From Gibbsiella quercinecans (GTDB lineage Bacteria > Pseudomonadota > Gammaproteobacteria > Enterobacterales > Enterobacteriaceae): DNA of 64,000 bases. The stretch spans positions 4,650,001 through 4,714,000 of the forward strand of contig NZ_CP014136.1 in NCBI RefSeq assembly GCF_002291425.1, written 5' to 3'. Shown here one piece after another: positions 27,706 to 36,600 of this stretch. The notes beneath the pieces were generated by a model. That model ran no database searches and had not been told where the DNA came from. It saw nothing but the letters and a program-made list of their open reading frames with translations. How positions within the stretch are numbered: position 1 is the stretch's first letter; each line of letters opens with the position of its first letter. A program made the position numbers and the translations under genes.

Positions 27706-29319
27706 ATGCAGATCAACAATATGCCAAGGGGGAAATCCCCCCATGCGCTTTGCCGCCGCAAGGCGCTCTTATTTTTTGCAGCCTGTATACAGATAGTTTC
27801 ATGGCAATCGCTGGCGGCAACGAAAGCCGGCGCCGATGCGTGCGCCGCGTTAAGTCAAAAAGCGTTGTCGGGGCTGGAAGTCGTTTCTGCGGAAGTGGTG
27901 AAAAAAGGCGAATTCACCGTTCCGGCCGGGCCGGGGCCCATGGCGCTATTGCAAACCCTCACCGGTATTAACGCCGGCGGCCAAACAACATTAGGGCCCA
28001 ACCCCGCGTTTTGCCGGGTGAAGGCCATTCAACGCCCGTCTGCCGATTCCGAGATCCGCCTTGAGGTTTGGTTACCAATGGATAACTGGAACGGCAAGTT
28101 TATGGGAACCGGCAACTTTAGCTGGGGCGGCTACTTCATGTATCCGGTGATGCTAAGCGGCCTGGAGAAAGGGTACGCTACGGCCAGCACCGACACCGGG
28201 CATGATGAGGGCAACCCGCTACAGAAAGGCGGGAAATTCATTACCGGCCACCCGGAAAAGCTGACCGACTATGCCTGGCGGGCCCACCATTTGATGGCGG
28301 TGGATGCCAAAACAATTATTCGGGCTTTCTTTGGCCAAGGGCCGGTGCGTTCTTATTGGATCGGCTGTTCGCTCGGCGGGCTGGAAGGGTTGATTGAAGC
28401 GAAAAACTTCCCGGAAGACTATGACGGCATGGTGGTTGGCGCACCGCCTAACCCTCTGCTGAACTTTAATGCGGCGCAGCTCTGGCCGATGTGGCTGGTT
28501 AATCAACACCCGGAAATGGATATACCGCGTGAAAAGCTGGCGCTGCTGCATAACGCCATTATCAAGCAGTGCGCGTCACCCGTCGGGCAAGCGCAAGGGT
28601 TTATCGAAGAACCGGATAAATGCCAGTTCGAACCGAAACAGCTGTTGTGTAAAAACGGGGATAGCGCCGATTGCCTGACGGCGGCCCAGGTTACGCTGAT
28701 GGAAAATATCTATCGCGGCCCGGTTGATCCGCAAACCGGCGAGGTGATTTTCCAGGGGCCGGCGAAGGGCAGCGAGCTTGAAATCGACGACTATCTGCGC
28801 AAGCCGCACCAGACGGCGTTAGATCTGTTCCGCTATGCGGTTTATCAAAACCCGGACTGGGATTGGAAACAGTTTGACTGGCGGAAAGACGTTGCCCATT
28901 CGCAAGCGGTGCTCAATGGCCGTTTGCAGGTGGATGCAAACCTGCGCCCGTTCTTTCAACGCGGCGGTAAAATGCTGATGTTTATCGGCTGGAATGATTT
29001 CCACAATCCTCTCGATCTGATTAATTATTATAACGACGTCGTTGCCAACGCAGGAAAAGCCAATAATGATTTTCTGCGGTTGTTTGTTATTCCGGGCATG
29101 GCGCATTGCCATAGCGGTGACGGCTGCGACACCTTTAATAAAATCGATGCGCTGGATGACTGGTTCGAGAAAAATAAAGCGCCGGATGTGATTAAGGCGC
29201 TGAGAGTGAAAAATAATCAAGTCGTGCGTAGCCGGCCAATTTGTGCTTACCCACAAACCGCAAAATATAGTGGGACAGGAGATATTAATATCGCAGAAAG
29301 TTTTATTTGTTCGAACTAA
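27706..29319 (+). CDS. Second exported tannase / feruloyl esterase family hydrolase
   Basis: About 537 residues. The signal region is ALLFFAACIQIVSWQSLAA. The CS-D-HC motif is complete: C221-S222 in WIGCSLGGLEG, D431 in FIGWNDFHNP, H467-C468 in PGMAHCHSGDGC. It differs from the 3710 enzyme around the nucleophile (SLGG against SDGG) and lid region, so the two likely have different ester substrates; the SLGG form is frequent among tannases of Gram-negative bacteria. ATG 27706 is favoured by GAGG at 27691; GTG 27682 and ATG 27721 are alternatives. It is followed by a general porin and a ceramidase-like hydrolase in the same direction. Confidence 0.9.
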   Translation: MQINNMPRGKSPHALCRRKALLFFAACIQIVSWQSLAATKAGADACAALSQKALSGLEVVSAEVVKKGEFTVPAGPGPMALLQTLTGINAGGQTTLGPNPAFCRVKAIQRPSADSEIRLEVWLPMDNWNGKFMGTGNFSWGGYFMYPVMLSGLEKGYATASTDTGHDEGNPLQKGGKFITGHPEKLTDYAWRAHHLMAVDAKTIIRAFFGQGPVRSYWIGCSLGGLEGLIEAKNFPEDYDGMVVGAPPNPLLNFNAAQLWPMWLVNQHPEMDIPREKLALLHNAIIKQCASPVGQAQGFIEEPDKCQFEPKQLLCKNGDSADCLTAAQVTLMENIYRGPVDPQTGEVIFQGPAKGSELEIDDYLRKPHQTALDLFRYAVYQNPDWDWKQFDWRKDVAHSQAVLNGRLQVDANLRPFFQRGGKMLMFIGWNDFHNPLDLINYYNDVVANAGKANNDFLRLFVIPGMAHCHSGDGCDTFNKIDALDDWFEKNKAPDVIKALRVKNNQVVRSRPICAYPQTAKYSGTGDINIAESFICSN

Positions 29320-29324
29320 TTCCT

Positions 29325-29524
29325 CATATACACAAAATAATTCGAGTTGCAGGAAGGCGGCTTTGCTGCGACAAATTCGTCAGGAACGAATTTGCCTGGC
29401 CTCTGGCCAGCCTCCGGTGAGAGACAAGGATGTCTCTCATCAATCCCCAGGAGCTTACTTGAGTAAGTGACTGGGGTGAGCGAGGAAAGCCAACACACCT
29501 GCAGCTTGAAGTATGACGGGTATA
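29325..29524. repeat. Palindromic intergenic repeat, long form (200 bp)
   Basis: Ends AATAATTCGAGTTGCAGGA on the left and CTGCAGCTTGAAGTATGA on the right, inverse of each other with mismatches. It shares about 120 bases with the copy at 39924-40050, including AGTAAGTGACTGGGGTGAGC. An extra internal piece of about 73 bases holds the hairpins CTGGCCTCTGGCCAG and GAGAGACAAGGATGTCTCTC. Confidence 0.85.
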
Positions 29525-29593
29525 AGAAATGAATTATCCGGGGCGGAATAACCGCCCCATACCTTCCCCTGTCTTTGATTTTGGTGTGATAGC

Positions 29594-30673
29594 ATGAAAA
29601 AATATAATATGTGTTTTTACGCGCTGTGCCTGATGTCATGGAATGCGTGCGCCGCTGTTATTTACGATAAAGATGATAACCGGCTTGATTTATTCGGTGT
29701 GATGATTGGCGAGTACAGCGATATTACCAGCGGCGCACGCGAAGGGCGTGGCAATTCAAGTTTCGCCCAGCTCGGCTTTAACGGCCAAACCCAGGTTAAT
29801 GATTATCTCAGCGGCTTTGGCTTTTTGAACTACCGCTTTTATGTCTCGGCGCCGGAAGATGAACAAACCACAGAAGTGCGCGAGGCTTATGCCGGCCTGC
29901 AATTGGGCCGCAATAACTTTATCAGCTACGGCCGCGCCTTTGGCGTGATGTACAACGTCGAAGCCTATGCGGACGTGGCGCCTTCGGTGACCGGGAAAAC
30001 CTGGGCGAAAGACGACAACTACATGGTCAGCCGGACGAACAGCGTATTAACCTACCGTAATAACGATTTCTTGGGCCTTGATGGCAAATTACAGCTTACC
30101 GGCCAATTCCAGGCGGCTAACGAGGCATCAACGCTGGCCCGCTCCAACGGCAATGGCGCCGGGCTATCGCTCTCTTACGATTTTGAGCCGTATAGCGTGA
30201 TCGCCGGTTTCAGCCACTCCGAACGTACCGCGGAACAAAAGGTGGATCACCAGGGCGACAGCGCCGAAGCCTGGGCAATTGGCATGAAATGGGAACCGGG
30301 CAATTTTTATTTCGGTACCGTTTATGCAGAAACCCGCAATATGACCATGCAGGCTAACGATAACGTGGCGAATAAAACCCGAAACTTCGAGATTATCGGC
30401 CAGTACCAATTTCCTTTTGGGTTAAAACCTTCACTTTCCTGGGTTTATACTCAAGGGGTTGATCTGCCAGCCAGCGGCAGTTTTAAAGGCGGCAAGGCGC
30501 AAATGGCGAATTATATCGAGATTGGGGCAAGCTATGCGCTCAATTCCCATGCAGGCGTGTATTTGGACTTTCTTTATAACCTGTTGGAGAAGAATGACTA
30601 TACCGACAATGTCGGTGGGTTGTTTGCAGGAACCGGGAATAAAATCGTTACCGGTGTCTATTATGGTTTTTAA
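29594..30673 (+). CDS. General bacterial porin (OmpC/OmpF-like, divergent)
   Basis: A 359-residue outer-membrane barrel. The signal peptide MKKYNMCFYALCLMSWNACA is followed by AVIYDKDDNRLDLFGVMIGEYS, the standard first strand of enterobacterial porins, then AQLGFNGQTQVNDYLSGFGFLNY and LQLGRNNFISYGRAFGV. The last residue is Phe (TGVYYGF). The PEFGG motif of the OmpC eyelet loop is missing (SYGRAFGVMYN instead), so the pore is probably altered. It lies between the second tannase and a ceramidase-like gene and may admit esters or products. Confidence 0.85.
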   Translation: MKKYNMCFYALCLMSWNACAAVIYDKDDNRLDLFGVMIGEYSDITSGAREGRGNSSFAQLGFNGQTQVNDYLSGFGFLNYRFYVSAPEDEQTTEVREAYAGLQLGRNNFISYGRAFGVMYNVEAYADVAPSVTGKTWAKDDNYMVSRTNSVLTYRNNDFLGLDGKLQLTGQFQAANEASTLARSNGNGAGLSLSYDFEPYSVIAGFSHSERTAEQKVDHQGDSAEAWAIGMKWEPGNFYFGTVYAETRNMTMQANDNVANKTRNFEIIGQYQFPFGLKPSLSWVYTQGVDLPASGSFKGGKAQMANYIEIGASYALNSHAGVYLDFLYNLLEKNDYTDNVGGLFAGTGNKIVTGVYYGF

Positions 30674-30711
30674 TCAACCACCTGTTTATTTAGCATGAAC
30701 CAGGAGAAAAC

Positions 30712-32019
30712 ATGATGAAGTTACGTTTGATGAGTATGATTATTTCATCCTCATTACTTTTTGCCGCAGGGACGGGCGCCGTTCAGGCCGCGGAAAGCGG
30801 CACGCTTAAGGTGGGGGCGGTAAAAACGGATATCACGCCCAAAGATTTGCGCGATATGAACCCGATGGGCGGCGATTTTACCCGCGTCCAGGATCCCATT
30901 TATATGCGCACCCTGTTGCTTGATAACGGCAAGGTTCGCGCGGCGCTGATCGTGGTGGACGCGATTGAAGTGGGGGACATGACTGAAGTGCGCAAGCGCA
31001 TCGCGCAAGCGACCGGTATCGGCGCCGATCATATTTTCATTACCGCAACCCACAACCACAGCGCCCCACGCGTGGGCAACGTTTCGCCCGGCGCGCTGGC
31101 GCATGACGGCACGCCGGCATCGAACCAGTGGAGCGAATGGCTTTACCAACAGATGATCGCTTCTTTACAGCAGGCGCAGCGTATCGAGCAACCAGCTCGT
31201 TTCGGCGTCGCGCAAGGTCAACTGGACATTAATATCAATCGTGATGCCTACAGCGCAAAAGGCTGGGATATTGGCTACAATCCAGACGGGCCGTCTGATA
31301 AGGCGATGTGGGTGATGAAGTTCGAGAATCTGCAGGGGCAGCCGATTGCGCTGGTTTCCAACTATGCGGTGCACTCGGTGGTCAGCCTGGGCATCAATCA
31401 ACTTAGCGGCGATTTGGCCGGTGCTGCGACGAACTATGCGGAAGAGAAGCTGGGCGGTGATGCGGTCGTGCTCTGGACGCTCAGTTCAGTCGGCGATCAA
31501 AACCCGCGTATCTTTAACGCTGGTCAGAAAGCCGACCACGGTAAGGATGCCGAATTTGCCTGGAAAGCGATGAATGCCCAGGGCACGATGGCCGGTGCTG
31601 AAATGGTGCGTTTGGCCAATAGCGTGAAGCACACCAGCGCGCAGGTGAAAATTAATGCCCAGGAGCGCATTCTCTCTTGCCCAATGCGCAGCGGCCTTAA
31701 GGACATGGGCAGCATCAACCAGCAGAAAGTCGATAAGGTGAATATTCATCTTGGCGTTATCACCCTGAACCAGACGGCGTTGGCCGGCGTGTCGGGGGAA
31801 GTGATGACTAACACCGCCCGCCGTTTGGCGCGCGCCACGCCGCTGAAAAACACCTTGTTGATGTCGATTGTTAACGACCGGGTTGGGTATCTGCCGGATG
31901 ATGCCGCGTTCGATCTGCCCATTTTTGAAGTGGTAAACGGCAGCCCGGTGGAGCGCGGTTGCGCCGAGGACGGGATCGTCAATAATCTTACTGCGATGAT
32001 TGAGGATAACCTACGCTAA
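30712..32019 (+). CDS. Exported neutral ceramidase N-domain-like hydrolase
   Basis: A 435-residue protein with a signal peptide (MMKLRLMSMIISSSLLFAAGTGAVQA). Mature start LKVGAVKTDITP and HIFITATHNHSAP are the conserved beginnings of the neutral/alkaline non-lysosomal ceramidase N-terminal domain, the second holding Zn-binding histidines. It is much shorter than true ceramidases (about 650 or more residues) and lacks their C-terminal domain, so its substrate may be a different amide or ester. AGGAG is five to eight bases before two adjacent ATGs. It lies 38 bases after the porin gene and is probably co-transcribed. Confidence 0.82.
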   Translation: MMKLRLMSMIISSSLLFAAGTGAVQAAESGTLKVGAVKTDITPKDLRDMNPMGGDFTRVQDPIYMRTLLLDNGKVRAALIVVDAIEVGDMTEVRKRIAQATGIGADHIFITATHNHSAPRVGNVSPGALAHDGTPASNQWSEWLYQQMIASLQQAQRIEQPARFGVAQGQLDININRDAYSAKGWDIGYNPDGPSDKAMWVMKFENLQGQPIALVSNYAVHSVVSLGINQLSGDLAGAATNYAEEKLGGDAVVLWTLSSVGDQNPRIFNAGQKADHGKDAEFAWKAMNAQGTMAGAEMVRLANSVKHTSAQVKINAQERILSCPMRSGLKDMGSINQQKVDKVNIHLGVITLNQTALAGVSGEVMTNTARRLARATPLKNTLLMSIVNDRVGYLPDDAAFDLPIFEVVNGSPVERGCAEDGIVNNLTAMIEDNLR

Positions 32020-32290
32020 GCGGCACCAACCGGCCAGGCGGGTGCTCGTCATGGCAGCAGGCAGCCGCGCCTGGCCGGCATTGATGGTAGTATTATTGTT
32101 CGTCGTCACGCTATGCGAACGCTGTGTTTCGTGTAGCATCAGACTATAAGGCATTTATGTGCTGTATGGCGTAAATGCCGCAATCCAGGTAGGGGTGCAT
32201 GCGCAGGCCAGGCCGCCCGCGCTGTATCGGCGCCACCTATGCGGCAGGCGCTACTCCGTGCCGCTGAATTAACCGTTAGGGAAAGCTGTT
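32020..32290. other. Intergenic region, no gene
   Basis: Holds one clear stem, GGCATTTA/TAAATGCC around 32150-32177, without a T-run. No riboswitch could be recognised. Confidence 0.35.
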
Positions 32291-33886
32291 ATGCCAGGCC
32301 AGATAGAGCAATACACCTCCCTGAGTCACCTATGGCGTTTTATCGTGAGAAACCGTATCAGCCTGACCGAATTGGGTATCATCGCCTCTCTGGTCGCTTT
32401 GTTAAGCTATGTGGCGTTTGCTTATGATCTCTTCACTAATGAAGGCCGGGTCAGCGTCGCCAAAGCGATGATCGAACTGGACGAAGCGTTGTTGATCGGC
32501 GTGGCGCTGCTCGTGGGCTTTTTGGTGTTTGCCGTCCGCCGCTACCATGAACAGAAGCGCGAGATGCTGTGGCGCCAAAATGCCGAACGGCGCGCGCGTG
32601 AATTGGCCTATCAGGATCCGCTCACCGGTTTGCCCAACCGCCGCCAGTTTGATGAGGCGTTGGATATCGCGGTCGCTTCTCCGCCGCGCGCGGGGGCGGT
32701 GCATGCCGTGCTGATGCTGGATCTTAACGGTTTCAAGCAGGTCAATGACGTTTATGGGCACGACGCTGGCGATGCGGTGTTGATGATTGTCGCACAGCGC
32801 CTTTGCCAATCGCTGCGCGAAGATGAAACCGTCGCCCGTCTGGGCGGTGATGAATTTGTGGTGCTTGCCCGGCACCTGCTTGGGCCTGAGGCGGCGTCGA
32901 GCATCGCCATGCGGCTGTTGGAGAGCCTGGCAAACCCCATCATGGTCAACGGCGTGGCACACAATTTGAGCGCCGGCGTGGGCATCGCGCTGCTGCCGTT
33001 GGATGCGGCAACCGCCGAAGAGGCCATGCGGAAGGCCGATGTGGCGTTGTATCGCGCCAAGGCGGAGCGGCGTGCGGCGTACCGTTTCTTCGAAGAAGAA
33101 ATGGATCAAATCATCCGTGAACGTGAACAACTGGAAAAAGACCTGAAGCTGGCGCTCGACCAAGATCAAATTCAACCCAGCTTCCGCCCATCGCGCGATC
33201 TGCGCACCGGCGCGGTGGTTGGCTTCGAGGTGGAGCCGCAGTGGCTTTGCACACAGGGCGAGCCGTTGCCGCCCGAACGTTTCCTGCCGATCGCGGCGGA
33301 AACTGGTTTGATTCACACGCTCGCCATGCAGGTTTGGCACCGTGCCTGTACGCAGGCGCTGCAATGGCCGGCGCAGGTGGCGTTAGCGATCAGCGTGCTG
33401 CCGGGCCAAATGCAAAACCCCCGCCTGGCGGCAGAGATCCTGCAAATGCTGGATAACACGGGACTGGCGCCGCAGCGGCTACAGATGAACATCGCCGAAA
33501 ACATGGTGGTGCAGGATCTGGCCGCCGCCAAAGCACTGGTGGCGCCGTTACAGGCGCACGGCGTGGCTATTGTGCTGAACCACTTCGGCACCGGTTACTC
33601 CAACCTTTATCATTTGAGCGAATTCCATTTCGATCAGGTTAAGATCGACCGCCGGCTGGTTGAACGGATGGATCAGGAATCCAGCGCGAAGCTGGTGCGC
33701 GCCCTTGTTGGTCTGGGGCAGGGGCTGGGGCTGAAGGTTTGTGCCGACGGCATCGCCCATGACGACAGCGATTCCTTGCTGGATGCCGGGGTGCAGGAAG
33801 GCCAATCCGGCGATGTTTCCGTCAGCGGCCAGGCCACGCTGTCGCTTGTGCAACCGGCCGGTGATGAAAAACCGCCCCATGCCTGA
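32291..33886 (+). CDS. Membrane diguanylate cyclase (GGDEF) with degenerate EAL domain
   Basis: A 531-residue cyclic-di-GMP protein. Two membrane segments (about residues 28-46 and 66-83) with a short outer loop, then GGDEF (LTGLPNRRQF, LNGFKQVNDVYGHDAGD, RLGGDEF with GGDEF at 185-189), then an EAL-type domain. The GGDEF active site is intact; the inhibitory RxxD site reads REDE. The EAL domain is broken at the metal and catalytic positions: GFEVEPQW for ExLxRW, LNHFGTGYS for DDFGTGYS, and ADGIAHD for the usual AEGVE. It is thus expected to make c-di-GMP or sense a nucleotide, but not cleave it. Confidence 0.87.
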   Translation: MPGQIEQYTSLSHLWRFIVRNRISLTELGIIASLVALLSYVAFAYDLFTNEGRVSVAKAMIELDEALLIGVALLVGFLVFAVRRYHEQKREMLWRQNAERRARELAYQDPLTGLPNRRQFDEALDIAVASPPRAGAVHAVLMLDLNGFKQVNDVYGHDAGDAVLMIVAQRLCQSLREDETVARLGGDEFVVLARHLLGPEAASSIAMRLLESLANPIMVNGVAHNLSAGVGIALLPLDAATAEEAMRKADVALYRAKAERRAAYRFFEEEMDQIIREREQLEKDLKLALDQDQIQPSFRPSRDLRTGAVVGFEVEPQWLCTQGEPLPPERFLPIAAETGLIHTLAMQVWHRACTQALQWPAQVALAISVLPGQMQNPRLAAEILQMLDNTGLAPQRLQMNIAENMVVQDLAAAKALVAPLQAHGVAIVLNHFGTGYSNLYHLSEFHFDQVKIDRRLVERMDQESSAKLVRALVGLGQGLGLKVCADGIAHDDSDSLLDAGVQEGQSGDVSVSGQATLSLVQPAGDEKPPHA

Positions 33887-33901
33887 TAGCGTGCGGCGCG
33901 C

Positions 33902-35188
33902 TTAGCGCGTGCCGGCGTACACCGGTGTTTTTTCCTGCCGGCGGTGCAGGCGCAATACCCAAACGGCGGAAAGCCACCAGGCGAACGCCATGGCTGCGCC
34001 GGCGAACCCACCCATTTGCGGGCTGAGCAGCAGATCGGAGGCTGCTTTCAACCAGCCGCTGACGGCATCGGCGCCGCGATAAATCACGCTATCGATAAAG
34101 TTCTTGGCCTTGTATTTATCCGTGGTTTCCACCGCGGTAAACAGCATCTCTCTGCCGGGTTTGATCAGCGCATATTCACCCACCCGGCGCAACACCATCA
34201 CGACCACCAATACCCCCAGCAGCGCGGAAAAACTGAGCATGATAAACCCGCCGATCATTAATATCGGCACGATGAGCAGCAGCGCCCGGATGCCGAACGC
34301 GGCGGCAATCCGGCCGGTAACGAAAAGCTGCAGCATCAGGGTCAGGAATTGAACCAGGGTATCAACGCCCGAAAAGAAGCGGGTTTGCGCGGCGCGATCG
34401 GTGAAGTGCTCGGCCACGAAACGTGCCTGCTCGAAGTAAAGAAAGGTATTCACGCTGGCCAGCAGCGTGACAAACAGCGCAATGCCAAACAGCAACGGCG
34501 TCCTGAAAGCGTGAACCGCGCCGTCAAACGGGTTGCCGCCCAGCGCCGTATTGTCGCCGGGCGCCAATGTGCCGGCGCTGGCCGCGAAGGTTTTTTGCAG
34601 GTATTCGGCGCAGAAAAGGGTGAGCAGCAACAGCACGGTAGCAACCAGCAGCAGCCCGGCATTACCGATGACGGTCACAAACAGCACGCCGATCAGCGGG
34701 CCGGCAAGGCCACCAAGGCTGGCGCCGGCGGCCATCACGGCGAAAAGCCGTTTAGCTTGCTCTGGTGTGAACACATCAACCAGAATGCTCCAGGCCAGTG
34801 AAATCGCAATCAGGTTAAAGACCGACAGCCAGACAAAAAAGATCCGTGCCAGCCAAAGGGTTTCACCATGCAGATAAATGGCGCCGGCGAAAGCCATGGT
34901 GTTTACGGCAAAGAAACTGTAAACCCAGCGGGCGATATGTTTGCGTTTTGCCCGCGAAGCCAGCCACCCGAACAGTGGGCTGACGGCCAGGGTGGCGAAA
35001 AAGGTGGCGGTGAACAGCCACTGCAAATTCTCAACGCCGCCGACGATGCCCATCGTCTCCCTGATCGGCCGCATGGCGAAATAGCTGGCAAACAAGCTGA
35101 ACTGCAGCATGAAACCCGCTGCGACCGCCCGGATTTCGCCTGGCTGAATGTTTAACCCGTGGTGCAATAATGCATGAAGATTCGCCAT
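33902..35188 (-). CDS. MFS-type carrier resembling NTP/NDP exchange transporters
   Basis: A 428-residue protein with about 12 membrane segments. FASYFAMRPIRETMGIVGGVENLQWLFT near the start and VLRRVGEYALIKPGREMLFTAV in the second half are characteristic of a proteobacterial family annotated as NTP/NDP exchange or MFS transporters. Nucleotide exchange is proven for intracellular parasites, not for this branch. The ATG at 35188 follows GGGGAG; the frame extends 12 codons upstream without a site. Confidence 0.75.
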   Translation of the reverse strand: MANLHALLHHGLNIQPGEIRAVAAGFMLQFSLFASYFAMRPIRETMGIVGGVENLQWLFTATFFATLAVSPLFGWLASRAKRKHIARWVYSFFAVNTMAFAGAIYLHGETLWLARIFFVWLSVFNLIAISLAWSILVDVFTPEQAKRLFAVMAAGASLGGLAGPLIGVLFVTVIGNAGLLLVATVLLLLTLFCAEYLQKTFAASAGTLAPGDNTALGGNPFDGAVHAFRTPLLFGIALFVTLLASVNTFLYFEQARFVAEHFTDRAAQTRFFSGVDTLVQFLTLMLQLFVTGRIAAAFGIRALLLIVPILMIGGFIMLSFSALLGVLVVVMVLRRVGEYALIKPGREMLFTAVETTDKYKAKNFIDSVIYRGADAVSGWLKAASDLLLSPQMGGFAGAAMAFAWWLSAVWVLRLHRRQEKTPVYAGTR

Positions 35189-35457
35189 AGGTACTCCCCA
35201 GCGGCATGGCCGGCAACGGTTCATGGATCGGGCCCGAATAACTCACGGTCGTTGGCGTGCTGACAGGTTGAGTATAATCCCTCCGGCCGGTGCCGTAGGG
35301 GGAGGGCCGTTTGTATCTCACGGGGCCGAGTGCAGCCTGGGCCGATCCTGCGCTACGTAAATCAGGAAAACGTCTTTCTATAGCCAATCTTGTGCTTTGA
35401 CTTATCAGGGTAAGTTCCGGAATTTATGGTTTTCCTTTGCTATTGGGCGGTGCTGCT

Positions 35458-36429
35458 ATGTCTTTTCACAACCTTATTCCACGCCGGGTGTTCTATAGCG
35501 CCATGGTACTGATCGCGTTGCTGCTGCAATTTCCGGCCGCTGCGCAAACCGAATTGCGGATCGGTTATCAAAAATCCTCAACCCTGATGACGCTGCTGAA
35601 GTTGCAGGGCACGCTGGAAAAGGAGCTTGGCCCGCAGGGGGTGAACATCAGCTGGTTCGAGTTTTCCAGCGGCCTGCCGTTGCTTGAATCGCTGAATGTC
35701 GGCAACGTGGATATCTCTGCGGATGTGGCCGATACCGTGCCGGTGTTCGCCCAGGCGGCCGGGGCGGATTTAACCTATTTTGCCCGTGAAGAGGCCTCGC
35801 CGGACGCGCAGGCGATTTTGGTGCCGCAAACGTCCAGCTTAACCACGCTGGCGCAGTTGAAAGGCAAACGCATCGCGGTAACCAAAGCGGCGGGTAGCCA
35901 CTATTTCCTGATCGCCGCGCTGGCCAAGGCGCATTTGAGCTTTAAAGACATTACGCCGGCCTATCTGGCGCCGGCGGACGGCCGCGCCGCGTTTGAGACC
36001 GGCCAGGTGGATGCCTGGGTGACGTGGGAGCCGTTCGTCGCCAGCGCCGAGCGCCAGCAGCACGCCCGCGTGCTGAGCCAGGGGCAGGGTATCGCCAGCT
36101 ACCAGCGCTATTACCTGGCTTCCAGCACCTATGCCCGTAACCACCCTGAAATCCTGGCGTTGATTTACCGCGAGCTGGCGAAAACCGGCGTTTGGATTAA
36201 AGCCAACCCCAGCGAAGCGGCAGCGCTGCTGGGGCCGCTGTGGGGCAATCTGGACAGCGCAACCGTCGAACAGGCCAACGCCCGCCGCACTTACCAGGTG
36301 CGGCCGGTGACGCGTGAAGGTTTGCATGAGCAACAGCAAATCGCCGATGCGTTTTTTGACGCCGGGCTGTTGCCTAAGCGGATCGATGCGCAGGCGGTGA
36401 CGATCTGGGCCCCCACAGCGGGAAAATAA
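35458..36429 (+). CDS. Orphan sulfonate-type periplasmic binding protein (SsuA-like)
   Basis: About 323 residues. Signal peptide through LLLQFPAAAQ, then TELRIGYQKSSTLMTLLKLQG, EFSSGLPLLESLNVGNVDISADVADTVP and GQVDAWVTWEPFV, which match SsuA, the receptor of the alkanesulfonate importer. No permease or ATPase gene follows, so it would have to use another importer, perhaps the tau-like one 11 kb away. ATG 35458 is chosen; a TTG at 35437 opens the same frame. Confidence 0.85.
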   Translation: MSFHNLIPRRVFYSAMVLIALLLQFPAAAQTELRIGYQKSSTLMTLLKLQGTLEKELGPQGVNISWFEFSSGLPLLESLNVGNVDISADVADTVPVFAQAAGADLTYFAREEASPDAQAILVPQTSSLTTLAQLKGKRIAVTKAAGSHYFLIAALAKAHLSFKDITPAYLAPADGRAAFETGQVDAWVTWEPFVASAERQQHARVLSQGQGIASYQRYYLASSTYARNHPEILALIYRELAKTGVWIKANPSEAAALLGPLWGNLDSATVEQANARRTYQVRPVTREGLHEQQQIADAFFDAGLLPKRIDAQAVTIWAPTAGK

Positions 36430-36600
36430 CATCAGCGGCGTGGGTGGTACCAGCCTGGAAGTCGAACTGCGGGTAACGTTGATTAACGGCAATTGTGCAA
36501 TTCATTGATTTCGCCGTTGCGGATATCCCGTTAGCGCTGATTTACGCCAAATCCCACCACCGCCATTGCTGGCCGAGTTCGGTTTAGCCAGCTAAGCCTG

